A stretch of DNA of 28,347 nt, taken from contig JACOVP010000003.1 in assembly GCA_016177265.1 (NCBI GenBank), forward strand, positions 1 through 28,347, read 5' to 3'. Below, in pieces: positions 7,333 through 15,176 of this stretch; positions within the stretch are counted from its first letter, which is position 1; each line of letters begins with the position of its first letter. The stretch is from Candidatus Woesearchaeota archaeon (lineage in GTDB: Archaea; Nanobdellota; Nanobdellia; SCGC-AAA011-G17; UBA489). Position numbers and translations under genes: made by a program. The notes below the pieces were generated by a model. It was given only the letters and a program-made list of their open reading frames with translations. It was not told the DNA's origin and did not search any database.

Positions 7333-9012
7333 ATGCTCATGGATTTAGAAGAGAAGATTAGTGAAGAAGAAATCCAGGAATCTCGACGTATTGGTCGTCA
7401 AAAAACACTCGCCTCTGTTTCTTCGGGCATCGTAGCGGGATTTGTTTCTGCGTTATTTCATCGCGAAGATCATCTGTTTCCACAACCTTATTTTTCTTTG
7501 CTGTGGGGCTCTTTGACTTACGGGCTTTTAGCTACGCTTCTTGCTCAGCCCATCAATATGTTCTCTCGACGGGGATTTTTTCCTGCTTTACGAGGCATGC
7601 TTCTTGGTCTTCGTTTTTTGAAAAGAGGAAATTTAGAACAGAAAATTGCTAGGAATAAGCAAGCAAACATCAGGTTCCTTGAGGAGGCTAGAGCATTAGC
7701 ACGAGATCCATTGGCAAAAAGAACATTTCAGGTTTCTCTCGATATTACCAATGGAGATTATGAATCTGCATTGCAATGCGCGGTTCCTCTTCTAGAAGCC
7801 TATCGAAAAGTACACCCTTGGACTAGTTTCTGGCATGCAATTCGCGATAGGAGTGTGAGTATTACTGCCGCTTTTGCAGATCTCAACAGTTATTTGCCCT
7901 TCCTTCTTGGTAAAGGTTTAGAAATGTTAGCTTTAGGAAGGCCGCTTGCTGCAGAAAAACATTTCTCGCGTGCTTGTGGTCTTGATCATCCTCTTCATAT
8001 ACCTATGAATTGTTTTTATGGATATATTCTTGATTTCCGCAGTAAAGAAAATAAAAGGATTTATGAAAAAAGTAAACAGCAATGGAAAAAGACTCTTGAT
8101 TTAGTTCTTCGAGATCCTTCTTTAGTACAACAATTTCGTCGCTTAGGAGAGTCACGCCATGAAGTGCTAGAAATAAGTGGAGAAGGCATCCTTAAAGACA
8201 CCTTCATCTTTAAACGTTATACTCCTTCTCATCACCTTACGAAGGAATATACACTCGATCAAATACTCTATACTTTATTTGGCGATCAAGAATCAGTTGC
8301 ACAACCACTAGCTTCTTTTATTCATGAAGATCAGCAGTATCTTATTTTGCGGCGTGTTGCTGGAAGGCCATTCGCCAAGATGAATCTAAAACAGTTTATG
8401 CCTTTCCTCTCTGGATTTCATGCTTCACTGGAACATCATCAGCATCAATTTCCTAGAGAGCTTCTGGAACCTCTTGATTATGCTCATTTTTTAGAACAAA
8501 AATATGTTCGACGTGTGCCTGCTGAACGACATCGCCAAAAAGTCATTACCGCCTTACATCATCTTGCTCAAGAACTTGATAAACAATCGAGAATTCCCAT
8601 CCATAGTGATCTTCATCCACACAATATCCTTGTTGGTGATCGTGGATTTACGATTTTAGATCCTGAACATATGTGTCTTGCAACAAGATATCTTGATCTC
8701 GCATCGCTCCTAGAGCATAATCACTTAGTATTAACTGATAACGAACGAGAACAAGCACTTCAAGCATACCATCATGGAGAAACAGATTCTCCAAAGTCAT
8801 TTGAAGAGATATACGGGCAGTATCTCCGTAGCGCTCTCTTTCGCTCACTGCATGTTCGCGGCATTCTTGGGAGTCATTCTTATGGTTTTACTGAACAAGA
8901 ACAACAGCAATTACAACAGTATTATGCAGAACGAGCCTGTGCAAGCCTACAGCTACTCAAATCTCTTGATCGACAGTCGGTCCAGCCTTTGAATGATCTT
9001 TTGCTGGTTTAA
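7333..9012 (+). CDS. Membrane-associated kinase-like protein (APH/choline kinase fold)
   Basis: 559 residues. The N-terminal third has hydrophobic segments (about 27-42 and 50-78) and helices that look repeat-like (70-240). The C-terminal half carries the aminoglycoside/choline-kinase-type catalytic signature HSDLHPHNILVGD at about 424-436, then the metal-binding FTILDPEH segment and YLDLASLL. An upstream ILRRVAGRPFAKM segment fits the hinge region. Related enzymes phosphorylate small molecules or act as Fructosamine-kinase-like proteins; no substrate is evident. The start is ATG 7333 or 7339, with no clear ribosome site, so it is probably cotranscribed with the gene ending at 7326. Its last 4 bases overlap the convergent PhoU-like gene. 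Confidence 0.75.
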   Translation: MLMDLEEKISEEEIQESRRIGRQKTLASVSSGIVAGFVSALFHREDHLFPQPYFSLLWGSLTYGLLATLLAQPINMFSRRGFFPALRGMLLGLRFLKRGNLEQKIARNKQANIRFLEEARALARDPLAKRTFQVSLDITNGDYESALQCAVPLLEAYRKVHPWTSFWHAIRDRSVSITAAFADLNSYLPFLLGKGLEMLALGRPLAAEKHFSRACGLDHPLHIPMNCFYGYILDFRSKENKRIYEKSKQQWKKTLDLVLRDPSLVQQFRRLGESRHEVLEISGEGILKDTFIFKRYTPSHHLTKEYTLDQILYTLFGDQESVAQPLASFIHEDQQYLILRRVAGRPFAKMNLKQFMPFLSGFHASLEHHQHQFPRELLEPLDYAHFLEQKYVRRVPAERHRQKVITALHHLAQELDKQSRIPIHSDLHPHNILVGDRGFTILDPEHMCLATRYLDLASLLEHNHLVLTDNEREQALQAYHHGETDSPKSFEEIYGQYLRSALFRSLHVRGILGSHSYGFTEQEQQQLQQYYAERACASLQLLKSLDRQSVQPLNDLLLV

Positions 9013-9935
9013 TGGCATTGCATCAGTAATTTTGCATTGATAATGCCTGCAGTCTGACCCATCATCTTATTTATTTTCAGCCATATCACCGGATCACTAA
9101 TCTTTTCAGCCTCATTTAATTTTTCACGTAATACCCTTTTGGTCGCCTCATACTCCACTAGGACTTCGCTTTTCCCACCGTAGAAATACTTTTCGGTTAA
9201 TATCAAGAGCTGTTTTATCTGCTCTATGAGCGCAAGCGTTGTTGCATCTACTTTCTTCTGTGCTGCTTGTTTAGCGATATATTTCAACCCATCACCAAAC
9301 TCTTCCAAGTGGAGGATTACTGTATAGAGAACAGGATTCATCATTTTCGTCTTTTCCAACATGCGCAAACAATAATCAACCAATCTATTGACCTGGGTAT
9401 CTGCATACTGAAACAAGTGATTGAGTGCAGCACTATTATTCTTTCTGCTATTTGTTATGAGATCGTCATTTGTCACCATCAATGAAAAGAAAATCCTTCG
9501 CAGAGTCGTATCAAACTCTTCTTCTTTCACAGCTGCAAGTTCCTTTACTACATAGAGCGATGGCGTATTCCTCATAATCCCCATACCAATAAACTGTTCT
9601 ACAGTCCTTTGCAGAAAATCATGAACATCTTCATCTTTTCCTTCTTTGTCGTTTCTAATCGTATTTTTTGCTAAATGAACCTCAATTTCGTCTGCTCCTG
9701 ATCGATAGGCGGCAGCAAGATAATATCTTGCCAGTGTAGCATTCTCCTGCTCTAATTTGACGTGCACTTTTTTTGCTTCTGTACTTGTTTTTTCTGCATA
9801 AATGTGCAGGCTTTTTCCCTCTTCTAGCACTTCCAGAGAATCCCCCTTTTTGACATTATACTTCTTGACCCATTTACTCGGCAGAGATACCATCAACGTA
9901 CTAGGGCCTATCTTGCTCACCTTTCGTTGCATCAT
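9009..9935 (-). CDS. AbrB-PhoU phosphate regulatory protein
   Basis: 308 residues. The N-terminus (about 3-48) is an AbrB/SpoVT-type DNA-binding fold with the usual order KIGPSTLMVSLPSKWVKKY then GDSLEVLEEG. The remaining ~250 residues are all helical as in PhoU. This architecture is a known archaeal type of phosphate-uptake regulator. A minus-strand TTTATATAG at about 9954-9963 puts transcription start near the ATG pair at 9935/9932, so the mRNA is leaderless. No phosphate transporter genes lie in the window, so its targets are elsewhere. The gene converges with, and overlaps by 4 bases, the kinase-like gene. Confidence 0.9.
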   Translation of the reverse strand: MMQRKVSKIGPSTLMVSLPSKWVKKYNVKKGDSLEVLEEGKSLHIYAEKTSTEAKKVHVKLEQENATLARYYLAAAYRSGADEIEVHLAKNTIRNDKEGKDEDVHDFLQRTVEQFIGMGIMRNTPSLYVVKELAAVKEEEFDTTLRRIFFSLMVTNDDLITNSRKNNSAALNHLFQYADTQVNRLVDYCLRMLEKTKMMNPVLYTVILHLEEFGDGLKYIAKQAAQKKVDATTLALIEQIKQLLILTEKYFYGGKSEVLVEYEATKRVLREKLNEAEKISDPVIWLKINKMMGQTAGIINAKLLMQCH

Positions 9936-10076
9936 AAGGCAATGATCTTGATCTATATAAATCTTCTGAAACTATTAGAATATTAGAACAGATTATTATA
10001 ATTTAATGGGAAACTATAAGAAAATTTCCGGCTTTTCCGTACCTATTCCAGAAATTCCAAAGGAGGTTCGAGAATC

Positions 10077-10574
10077 ATGGAAACTATTCGGAACAAAGCA
10101 CTCCTGGTGTTGACACACCTGCGGGCAAATGCGAGGATGAAATTAACCACTTTATCAAGGAAGACGAAGATACCAGTATCTACCCTCTTTGACCACCTGA
10201 AGACGCCTTCACCGCTGATGACCAAGTACACTGCCTTACTGGACTTTTCGAAGCTGGGGTTTACGACAAGGGCGCACATTATCGTGAAGCTGGCAAAGGA
10301 GCAGCGGGAGCACTTTCAGGGGTTCATTCTGCAGCACACCTCTATTAACTCTGCCTACAGGATTAACAATGGGTTTGACTATTTGCTGGAAGGGATCTTT
10401 CATGACCTGAAGGAATTAGAAGAGTTCTTGGAGACCATGGAAGAGCAGTATCCCCTGAAGATGAAGCAAGTGTACTACATCATCGATGATTTAAAACGGG
10501 AGGAGTTTTTGAGCCATCCCAGCCACTTAGAGATGGTGACGCAGTCTCCAAACGAAGGAGGAAGCTTTAAATAG
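10077..10574 (+). CDS. Lrp/AsnC-like transcriptional regulator
   Basis: 165 residues. The N-terminal helix-turn-helix spans about 5-45 (ANARMKLTTLSRKTKIPVST), followed by a ligand/oligomerisation domain with alternating strands and helices (LGFTTRAHIIVKLA ... YPLKMKQVYYIID) as in AsnC/RAM domains. A strong AAAGGAGG ribosome site lies at about 10060-10066, unusual here where many genes look leaderless. Ligand and targets are unknown. The gene seems slightly richer in G at third positions than its neighbours. Confidence 0.8.
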   Translation: METIRNKALLVLTHLRANARMKLTTLSRKTKIPVSTLFDHLKTPSPLMTKYTALLDFSKLGFTTRAHIIVKLAKEQREHFQGFILQHTSINSAYRINNGFDYLLEGIFHDLKELEEFLETMEEQYPLKMKQVYYIIDDLKREEFLSHPSHLEMVTQSPNEGGSFK

Positions 10575-10644
10575 GGGTAGGGGTTGTTGAGGGCATCTTT
10601 CCAGCAGGAGAGAGATTCCAAAAACAGCAAGGAGTGCGCAACTC

Positions 10645-10752
10645 ATGCAAGAAGAACTTTGGATGCACGTCTTCGCCACAGGCGATGAATTTGATGATAA
10701 AGAAAATGATGATTCAGATGAAGAAGATGATGAAGCACCTGATGAAGAGTAA
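10645..10752 (+). CDS. Possible 35-residue acidic peptide
   Basis: ATG 10645 is preceded at 10 bases by GGAG (10631-10634). The peptide begins MQEELWMHVFATGDEF and ends in an almost purely Asp/Glu tail, DDEAPDEE. It fills the interval between the Lrp-like gene and tRNA-Gly. Small acidic tails occur in archaeal DNA- or RNA-associated proteins, but no family is recognisable and chance cannot be excluded. Confidence 0.45.
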   Translation: MQEELWMHVFATGDEFDDKENDDSDEEDDEAPDEE

Positions 10753-10838
10753 TTACTCATCATGGTAGGGCGTCTTTTGACTCCCTCTTCTTTTCTTTTT
10801 CCCCAGGTTTCGTGTTGAGGATTTTTCTTTCACAAGTA

Positions 10839-10847
10839 ATATAAATA
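10839..10847 (+). promoter_or_regulatory. TATA box of tRNA-Gly
   Basis: ATATAAATA lies 28-36 bases upstream of the first tRNA base, the expected archaeal spacing. Confidence 0.65.
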
Positions 10848-10874
10848 ACTCCTAGATATTTCTCTAAGTTAGTC

Positions 10875-10945
10875 GCAGCTATAGTTTAATGGCAGAATAT
10901 GACCTTCCCAAGGTTATGGCGCGGGTCCGATTCCCGCTAGCTGCA
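10875..10945 (+). tRNA. tRNA-Gly (anticodon CCC)
   Basis: The acceptor stem GCAGCTA pairs with TAGCTGC, with discriminator A at 10945. The anticodon arm TGACC/GGTTA encloses loop TTCCCAA, giving anticodon CCC. The T arm is GCGGG/CCCGC with loop TCCGATT. There is no intron and CCA is not encoded. The 71-base length is normal for tRNA-Gly. Confidence 0.93.
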
Positions 10946-11009
10946 TATTGTTACTTCTAAGTGGTTAAAAATAGAAAGATTTATATAGTAGTTTAACCAT
11001 AGTATTAGT

Positions 11010-11462
11010 ATGACATTTCGAAGAAAATATGGTGAACCTGTGGAATTTGTGACCAGAGCAGGACAGCTTGTTCGTATAACAAAAGAGGGTCTTAAGCCTG
11101 TTGGAAGAGCTTATGGGTTTTTTGATTGTGCTGCTTCAAAAGCAGCAATTGAGGCAGAATTACCCCACCTTAGACATATGGCCCAAACCCCTAATCCATT
11201 AGAGCTTACTTTAACAGAGGGTGTAGGTACTTTACAAGTAGATTCTGCGCTTAGAGCGATTATACAACAGTCTGAATATCCTCCTTATCGATTTGCTCTC
11301 CAAGCCCGTTATGTGGGAGCTACAAATAGGGAAACCGCAGATCGATTAAGTTCAATACTTAATCAAGTTTATCAATCACCTGCTTTATGTCAGAAAGGAA
11401 ATGTCTCTCGTCGTGGAGACGTTGTTCATGAAGAAAATGGGAAATATCTTCTTTATGAGTAA
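11010..11462 (+). CDS. Hypothetical protein, 150 residues
   Basis: TTTATATAG at 10980-10988 precedes ATG 11010 at the usual leaderless spacing, supporting a real gene. The product begins MTFRRKYGEPVEFVTRAG and ends GKYLLYE. It is soluble, has two cysteines and has no signal or membrane segment. A beta-rich start (FVTRAGQLVRITKEGLKPVG) is followed by a helical middle. I do not recognise the family. Confidence 0.65.
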   Translation: MTFRRKYGEPVEFVTRAGQLVRITKEGLKPVGRAYGFFDCAASKAAIEAELPHLRHMAQTPNPLELTLTEGVGTLQVDSALRAIIQQSEYPPYRFALQARYVGATNRETADRLSSILNQVYQSPALCQKGNVSRRGDVVHEENGKYLLYE

Positions 11463-11569
11463 ATTTTCTTTCTAAGATAACTCTATACTTCTCACTGCAA
11501 CGTCATAAGCAACAAAGAAAGAGAAAAAAGAAAAAAAGTCAACGTCTTTTTGAGCGTGAGTTTATACCC

Positions 11570-11746
11570 TTAGAATTTCTTGTGCTTAGGGTAGCATTCC
11601 CGACAGTAGACAGGTATGCCTTCTTTGGGTTTGAATGGCACTTCACATTCTTGCTGACAATCAGCACAGACTGCCTTGTGCATTTCTCTTGGTCCACCGA
11701 AGCTTCTTCGAGGACCTCTGTCGCCAAATCGTTCATTACTTCTCAT
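11570..11746 (-). CDS. Small zinc-ribbon protein, CxxC/CxxC
   Basis: 58 residues. A basic Arg/Gly-rich N-terminus is followed by MHKAVCADCQQECEVPFKP and PVYCRECYPKHKKF. The two CxxC pairs, about 20 residues apart, form a treble-clef or zinc-ribbon; the xECEVPFKP...PVYCRECY pattern is a widespread small zinc-finger type in uncultured archaea and bacteria. The long opposite-strand and other-frame readings here are shadows. An AAAGGT element precedes ATG 11746, and a possible minus-strand TATA lies near 11850-11860. A nucleic-acid-binding role is inferred. Confidence 0.8.
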   Translation of the reverse strand: MRSNERFGDRGPRRSFGGPREMHKAVCADCQQECEVPFKPKEGIPVYCRECYPKHKKF

Positions 11747-11963
11747 TGTTTTTACCTTTGTTTCTTGTTTTATTTGCTGTATAGTCCTACAATGGTCATC
11801 CCTTCAGAAAGAGAATCCATCTGTATACTACAGCAGAGAGAACAGGTTATGGGTATATAAAGCTACCTCTCTCCTTTGAGATGCAGTTAAAACCCAATAT
11901 ATGCGTTCTATAAGATAAAACTATTTAAGCAAGTTCTTACTCCCCACTGAGTGATTTGGGGAA

Positions 11964-12452
11964 ATGGGTCTCGACAAAGTATTTCATGGTTCTCTTCATA
12001 AAGTAATTCCCTTAGTAACTGCTATTAGAGAACGATTTTGCCAGATTGGATCTTTTTTCCCAACGCCAGCATCTCTCCCTCTGCATAGTGGTGGTGAGTA
12101 TGCTGGTTTTGTTCGCTATCCTCCAGATCCAGAACAATTCCGTCAATCTCCCCTCTATACTCCTTCTCTTCAACCTCATTCATTTGGTGTTTATTTACAC
12201 TGGCAACAGTCATCAGAACAGCGCGCATCACTTCATATTCGGTTTTTCTATGGCCATGATCGAGAAAGTGTGCAAGAAGGAATATTTCTAGGAGCACAAG
12301 GATTGGAGCACAAGGTTATAGAAACACCACAGGATGCACTTTTAAGACCTGAGCGCAACGGGTATACGCCGTATATGCAACTGGTCTTTGAATCGTATGT
12401 TGAGGAATGGAAACGATATTTAGCAGTGAACGGCCTTGGGCAAGGGAAATAA
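11964..12452 (+). CDS. Hypothetical protein, 162 residues
   Basis: The product begins MGLDKVFHGSLHKVIPLVTA, is rich in His, Pro, Tyr and Gln, and has no membrane segment. A TATTTAAG element near 11929 precedes the start by about 35 bases. No family, motif or catalytic pattern is recognisable. It stands alone between a divergent zinc-ribbon gene and a convergent membrane-protein gene. Confidence 0.6.
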   Translation: MGLDKVFHGSLHKVIPLVTAIRERFCQIGSFFPTPASLPLHSGGEYAGFVRYPPDPEQFRQSPLYTPSLQPHSFGVYLHWQQSSEQRASLHIRFFYGHDRESVQEGIFLGAQGLEHKVIETPQDALLRPERNGYTPYMQLVFESYVEEWKRYLAVNGLGQGK

Positions 12453-12480
12453 TAAAAAACAGAAAAGAAAAAAGTTTTCT

Positions 12481-12741
12481 CTACCTGCACACATTATGCA
12501 CATCGCAGCACATATATGATGCCATCTTGAAGAACTTCCCAACGCAGACCAAGAAGATACCAACAACGTAGTATAAGAAGATTTTCACCATGCCGATGTC
12601 TTCGAAACTCGTCTGCAACTGGAATCCTGCAACCACTGCGTAGAGACCTGCAGCCATCAAGAGCACACCGAGGATCATCTTCCCCATGTTACATGAGCAT
12701 CCTCTTTTCGCTGACATACTTCCCATCATCTTTTTTGCCAT
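12481..12741 (-). CDS. Small two-pass membrane protein with Cys-rich ends
   Basis: 86 residues. The N-terminus contains KRGCSCNMGK. Two hydrophobic segments (about 22-42 and 51-72) follow, and the C-terminus is MCCDVHNVC, giving CxC and CC-x5-C patterns on what should be the same side of the membrane. This could be a metal or thiol site. GGGGTGAG lies just before ATG 12741. It sits downstream of DoxX in the same direction. Confidence 0.7.
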   Translation of the reverse strand: MAKKMMGSMSAKRGCSCNMGKMILGVLLMAAGLYAVVAGFQLQTSFEDIGMVKIFLYYVVGIFLVCVGKFFKMASYMCCDVHNVCR

Positions 12742-12811
12742 GCCTTACTCACCCCTATTTTTTCTTCCTTTTGAATTATTTAAAGCTATGGTGTCGCTTG
12801 GGAGTGGTTAG

Positions 12812-13282
12812 TTATTTGGGGAAGAGCTGTTGGAGACTCCATTTGCCTGAACTATATACTATAAGGACTAAGAACGCTGCAAAAAAGAGCAATGCTAATT
12901 CTCCCTTATTGACGAGGGGGTTAATTCCTTGAGATGCATGGACCATCAGATATGCAATAACCATTTCACCTGCTGCAAAAAAAGCTGCAATTCTCGTCCA
13001 AAGACCAATGAAGATCAAGATGCCTGTGATCACTTCAACTATGCCTGCTACTCCCATGAGGCTGAATAATGGTTGAGGGTTTTGTGCACCAAACCAGCCA
13101 AAGAGTTTTTGTGCTCCATGACTGAAAAACAAGAAACCAATGAAGATTCTAAACAGACAATAGAGGAAGTCTTCCAGTTGTTCTCGGAGATGGTGGATTT
13201 GATGCTTGAGGAACATAGTTTCTTTTTGAGATACTATCTGTGGGATTTTTAAGGATTTCTGTAGTTGAGAAAAGATATTCAT
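12812..13282 (-). CDS. DoxX-family membrane protein
   Basis: 156 residues. After an amphipathic start the sequence has the DoxX pattern RIFIGFLFFSHGAQKLFGWF, then GVAGIVEVITGILIFIGLWTR and two further membrane segments ending WSLQQLFPK. DoxX proteins are four-helix membrane proteins, some linked to quinone or thiosulfate oxidation or to redox stress complexes; the specific role here is unknown. A TATTTAAG element near 13355 could be its promoter. The next gene downstream is a Cys-rich small membrane protein. Confidence 0.85.
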   Translation of the reverse strand: MNIFSQLQKSLKIPQIVSQKETMFLKHQIHHLREQLEDFLYCLFRIFIGFLFFSHGAQKLFGWFGAQNPQPLFSLMGVAGIVEVITGILIFIGLWTRIAAFFAAGEMVIAYLMVHASQGINPLVNKGELALLFFAAFLVLIVYSSGKWSLQQLFPK

Positions 13283-13395
13283 AGATTAGACAAGAGAGTT
13301 AGCATTTTGGAAACAAGAATGGGCGCTTTAGAAACCAGAATTAGTGCTTAAATAATTTTATTGCACTTTGTAAGATAGCAAGAAAATAACTTTTT

Positions 13396-13773
13396 TTAAT
13401 GAATTTTGCAGATGACTTCAGAATCTTTTAATTGCGCTGTCGATTCTCTTACTAAATTCTGTCTTCCTTCAACAAGAACTTTATTTCTCTTCACGGCTTC
13501 AAAGAACAATTGCACACTGACAACCTTATTTTCAGTTTTTGTATGAAATCTCCAATTTCTTATTTTTTGTAACGCATATTTATCTATGGAAAATATCTTC
13601 GAAGCGTCAAAAATCTGTATACCTGTAACAAATCCTTCTTTATCAACATCGAGGATAAAATCACCAAAATCTATGGACTGCTTATATTCTCTCTCTTTTA
13701 CTTTAAAGAAGAGTATATCATTTTTATAATCATAATCTACTATTCCTTTTTCGTGCAATTGTTTTTGTTCCAT
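13396..13773 (-). CDS. DUF2283-like protein, possible antitoxin
   Basis: 125 residues. The segment IVDYDYKNDILFFKVKE, then FILDVDKEGFVTGIQIFDAS, matches the beta-rich DUF2283 pattern (a short sheet with D-x-D-G turns), followed by a helical and a strand-rich tail. It starts 2 bases after the stop of the gene at 13776. DUF2283 proteins are often paired with RelE/DUF4258-type toxins, which matches this neighbour; the antitoxin role is inferred from pairing. Confidence 0.7.
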   Translation of the reverse strand: MEQKQLHEKGIVDYDYKNDILFFKVKEREYKQSIDFGDFILDVDKEGFVTGIQIFDASKIFSIDKYALQKIRNWRFHTKTENKVVSVQLFFEAVKRNKVLVEGRQNLVRESTAQLKDSEVICKIH

Positions 13774-13775
13774 GG

Positions 13776-14096
13776 TTAGATTTTTGGTAAAGTTTCGGTT
13801 ATGTAAAAGGTTATGATTTCAATATTTTTATCTGGATACACTTGGAAGATAATCCGCAAGTAGCCATCCTTTCTCCTGAACAATGCTGCATACCTTTCAT
13901 TTTGTTGTATTCCTATAAGAGCTGGGGTTTCTTGTTCTAACATATCTATCAGAACTTCATCCTTAAAAACCTTTCTTTGTGCTTCATTGAGGCGGAAATG
14001 AGCATGTGGATTGACTGTAATCTTATTCTTGTAGTGATGAATGAGCTCTTTGTATGCTTGGTAGTCTAGAACTTTAACGATTCTTGTTCCACTCAT
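13776..14096 (-). CDS. DUF4258/RelE-like small protein, possible toxin
   Basis: 106 residues. It has PHAHFRLNEAQRKVFKDEV and later a strand pair with FRRKDGYLRIIFQVYP and EIITFYITETLP, resembling the compact fold of RelE-superfamily/DUF4258 proteins, where His and Arg residues can act on RNA. A minus-strand GATATAAAG near 14127 gives a nearly leaderless start. It is translationally linked to the DUF2283-like gene. Toxin-antitoxin function is a hypothesis. Confidence 0.6.
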   Translation of the reverse strand: MSGTRIVKVLDYQAYKELIHHYKNKITVNPHAHFRLNEAQRKVFKDEVLIDMLEQETPALIGIQQNERYAALFRRKDGYLRIIFQVYPDKNIEIITFYITETLPKI

Positions 14097-14213
14097 AGTC
14101 TTTTATTACTATTCTTCTTTATATCATTTACTGAGCATTTTCCGTAAACTCATCTTCTTTTGTTGTTTTCTTTTCGTCTTGCTTCGGAAGATTTCCGGAA
14201 AAATGTGGGAAAA

Positions 14214-14223
14214 ACATATAAAG
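14214..14223 (+). promoter_or_regulatory. TATA box for the 31-residue peptide gene, with TTCCGGAA palindrome upstream
   Basis: ACATATAAAG lies 21-30 bases before ATG 14244. The palindrome TTCCGGAA (14193-14200), with a related TTCGGAA at 14183-14189, lies just upstream and could be an activator site. Confidence 0.55.
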
Positions 14224-14243
14224 AAGGTCCTCTTCCTACTGTT

Positions 14244-14339
14244 ATGAGCAAAAGAGAGATCAACTGGATTGTTGTCTTTTGGATAGGAATAGCTATTATT
14301 TTCTTCTGGTTGTTAGCAAGAAATTTAGGATTTATTTAG
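14244..14339 (+). CDS. 31-residue single-pass membrane peptide
   Basis: ATG 14244 is at leaderless distance from a good TATA box. The peptide begins MSKREINWIVVFWIGIAIIF and ends LLARNLGFI: a charged start followed by one membrane helix. Its end overlaps the 3' end of the convergent trmB gene by 15 bases. Function unknown; promoter plus clear membrane topology make it more credible than a random short frame. Confidence 0.55.
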   Translation: MSKREINWIVVFWIGIAIIFFWLLARNLGFI

Positions 14340-15059
14340 TAAATTCCAGATTGTTTCAAAATAGGTTCTAAAACTCTTTGCAACGTTTTCATCCCGAATT
14401 AAGACAGCAGTTGGTATATCAGCAAGATCAAAAATAACAACATGATCACCAAAGACGTCCATCCATGCCGGTGTAATCACTTCCTTTTTCAGATATCTTA
14501 CTTCTGTTAATGGCATTTTTTCTCTCACTTTCCCAAATTCTCTTGCATCTGGGTGATAAATAATTTTCATTTTTATTCCTACTTTTATTCTTCGCTTATT
14601 GAAGTACAGTAAATAGGGCTCTAATTTTTCTTGCGCTTTTACAGCACCCAACACATAGAATGTTTGCCCTTTTTTTAACGTTCTTAAGATACGTTCATAG
14701 ATTGATTTTATACCATTATATCCATCGTAGATAGTGGCTTCTCTTTCTTTTTTACGTTCCTTTTGAAGCACTTCTAATTGTGGCAATGTAGTTTCTGCGA
14801 TTATCCTTCGTTGCTCATCAAGATATGCTAAAATCGTTCTTGGTTCGGCAGCGCTAAAAAATTGCTTGCCTTGTCGGATAATAGAACTTACAAATCCTCT
14901 TTGTTTTAGTTTACTCAGTGTTTCATATATCTTTGAACCTGGAATGCCTGATTTCTTAATAATCTTCCCGACAGACGATGTGCCTATTTCCAAGAGGGAT
15001 AAATATACTTTTATTTCCCTCTGCGTTAGGCCGATGTCTTCTAATTCCTTGAGATACAT
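14325..15059 (-). CDS. TrmB-family transcriptional regulator
   Basis: 244 residues. I start at ATG 15059 because the minus-strand TATA ACTTTATATA (15090-15081) lies about 25-30 bases upstream; a longer TTG start at 15110 would include the promoter. The N-terminal winged helix contains LGLTQREIKVYLSLLEIG-like sequence (here DIGLTQREIKVYLSL) and KSGIPGSKIYETLSKLKQRG. The remainder has the TrmB ligand domain (IKSIYERILRTLKKGQTFYV, then MKIIYHP). TrmB proteins regulate sugar or amino-acid transport and metabolism. It is divergent from a solute-binding protein gene, its likely target. Confidence 0.9.
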   Translation of the reverse strand: MYLKELEDIGLTQREIKVYLSLLEIGTSSVGKIIKKSGIPGSKIYETLSKLKQRGFVSSIIRQGKQFFSAAEPRTILAYLDEQRRIIAETTLPQLEVLQKERKKEREATIYDGYNGIKSIYERILRTLKKGQTFYVLGAVKAQEKLEPYLLYFNKRRIKVGIKMKIIYHPDAREFGKVREKMPLTEVRYLKKEVITPAWMDVFGDHVVIFDLADIPTAVLIRDENVAKSFRTYFETIWNLLNKS

Positions 15060-15176
15060 GCTTGCGTGAAATTCAGTTCCTATATAAAGTTTTCTTTCTT
15101 CTACTCCCAAAGAGGGTAAAAAATATTTTAATAGTTGGTCTTTTCTTTATAACTATAGAGTAATAAAATTAATACT

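Noticed and set aside
10527..10763. Ser-rich minus-strand frame
   Set aside because: It is a complement shadow of the acidic plus-strand peptide and the Lrp-like gene end.
11539..11736. 65-residue minus-strand frame and overlapping plus-strand frames
   Set aside because: They are shadows of the 58-residue zinc-ribbon gene, whose CxxC pairs are diagnostic.
13265..13351. Short plus-strand frame with repeated LETR heptads and a TTG start
   Set aside because: It is only about 28 codons, overlaps the DoxX 5' region, and has no promoter or ribosome site; at most a coiled-coil gene remnant.
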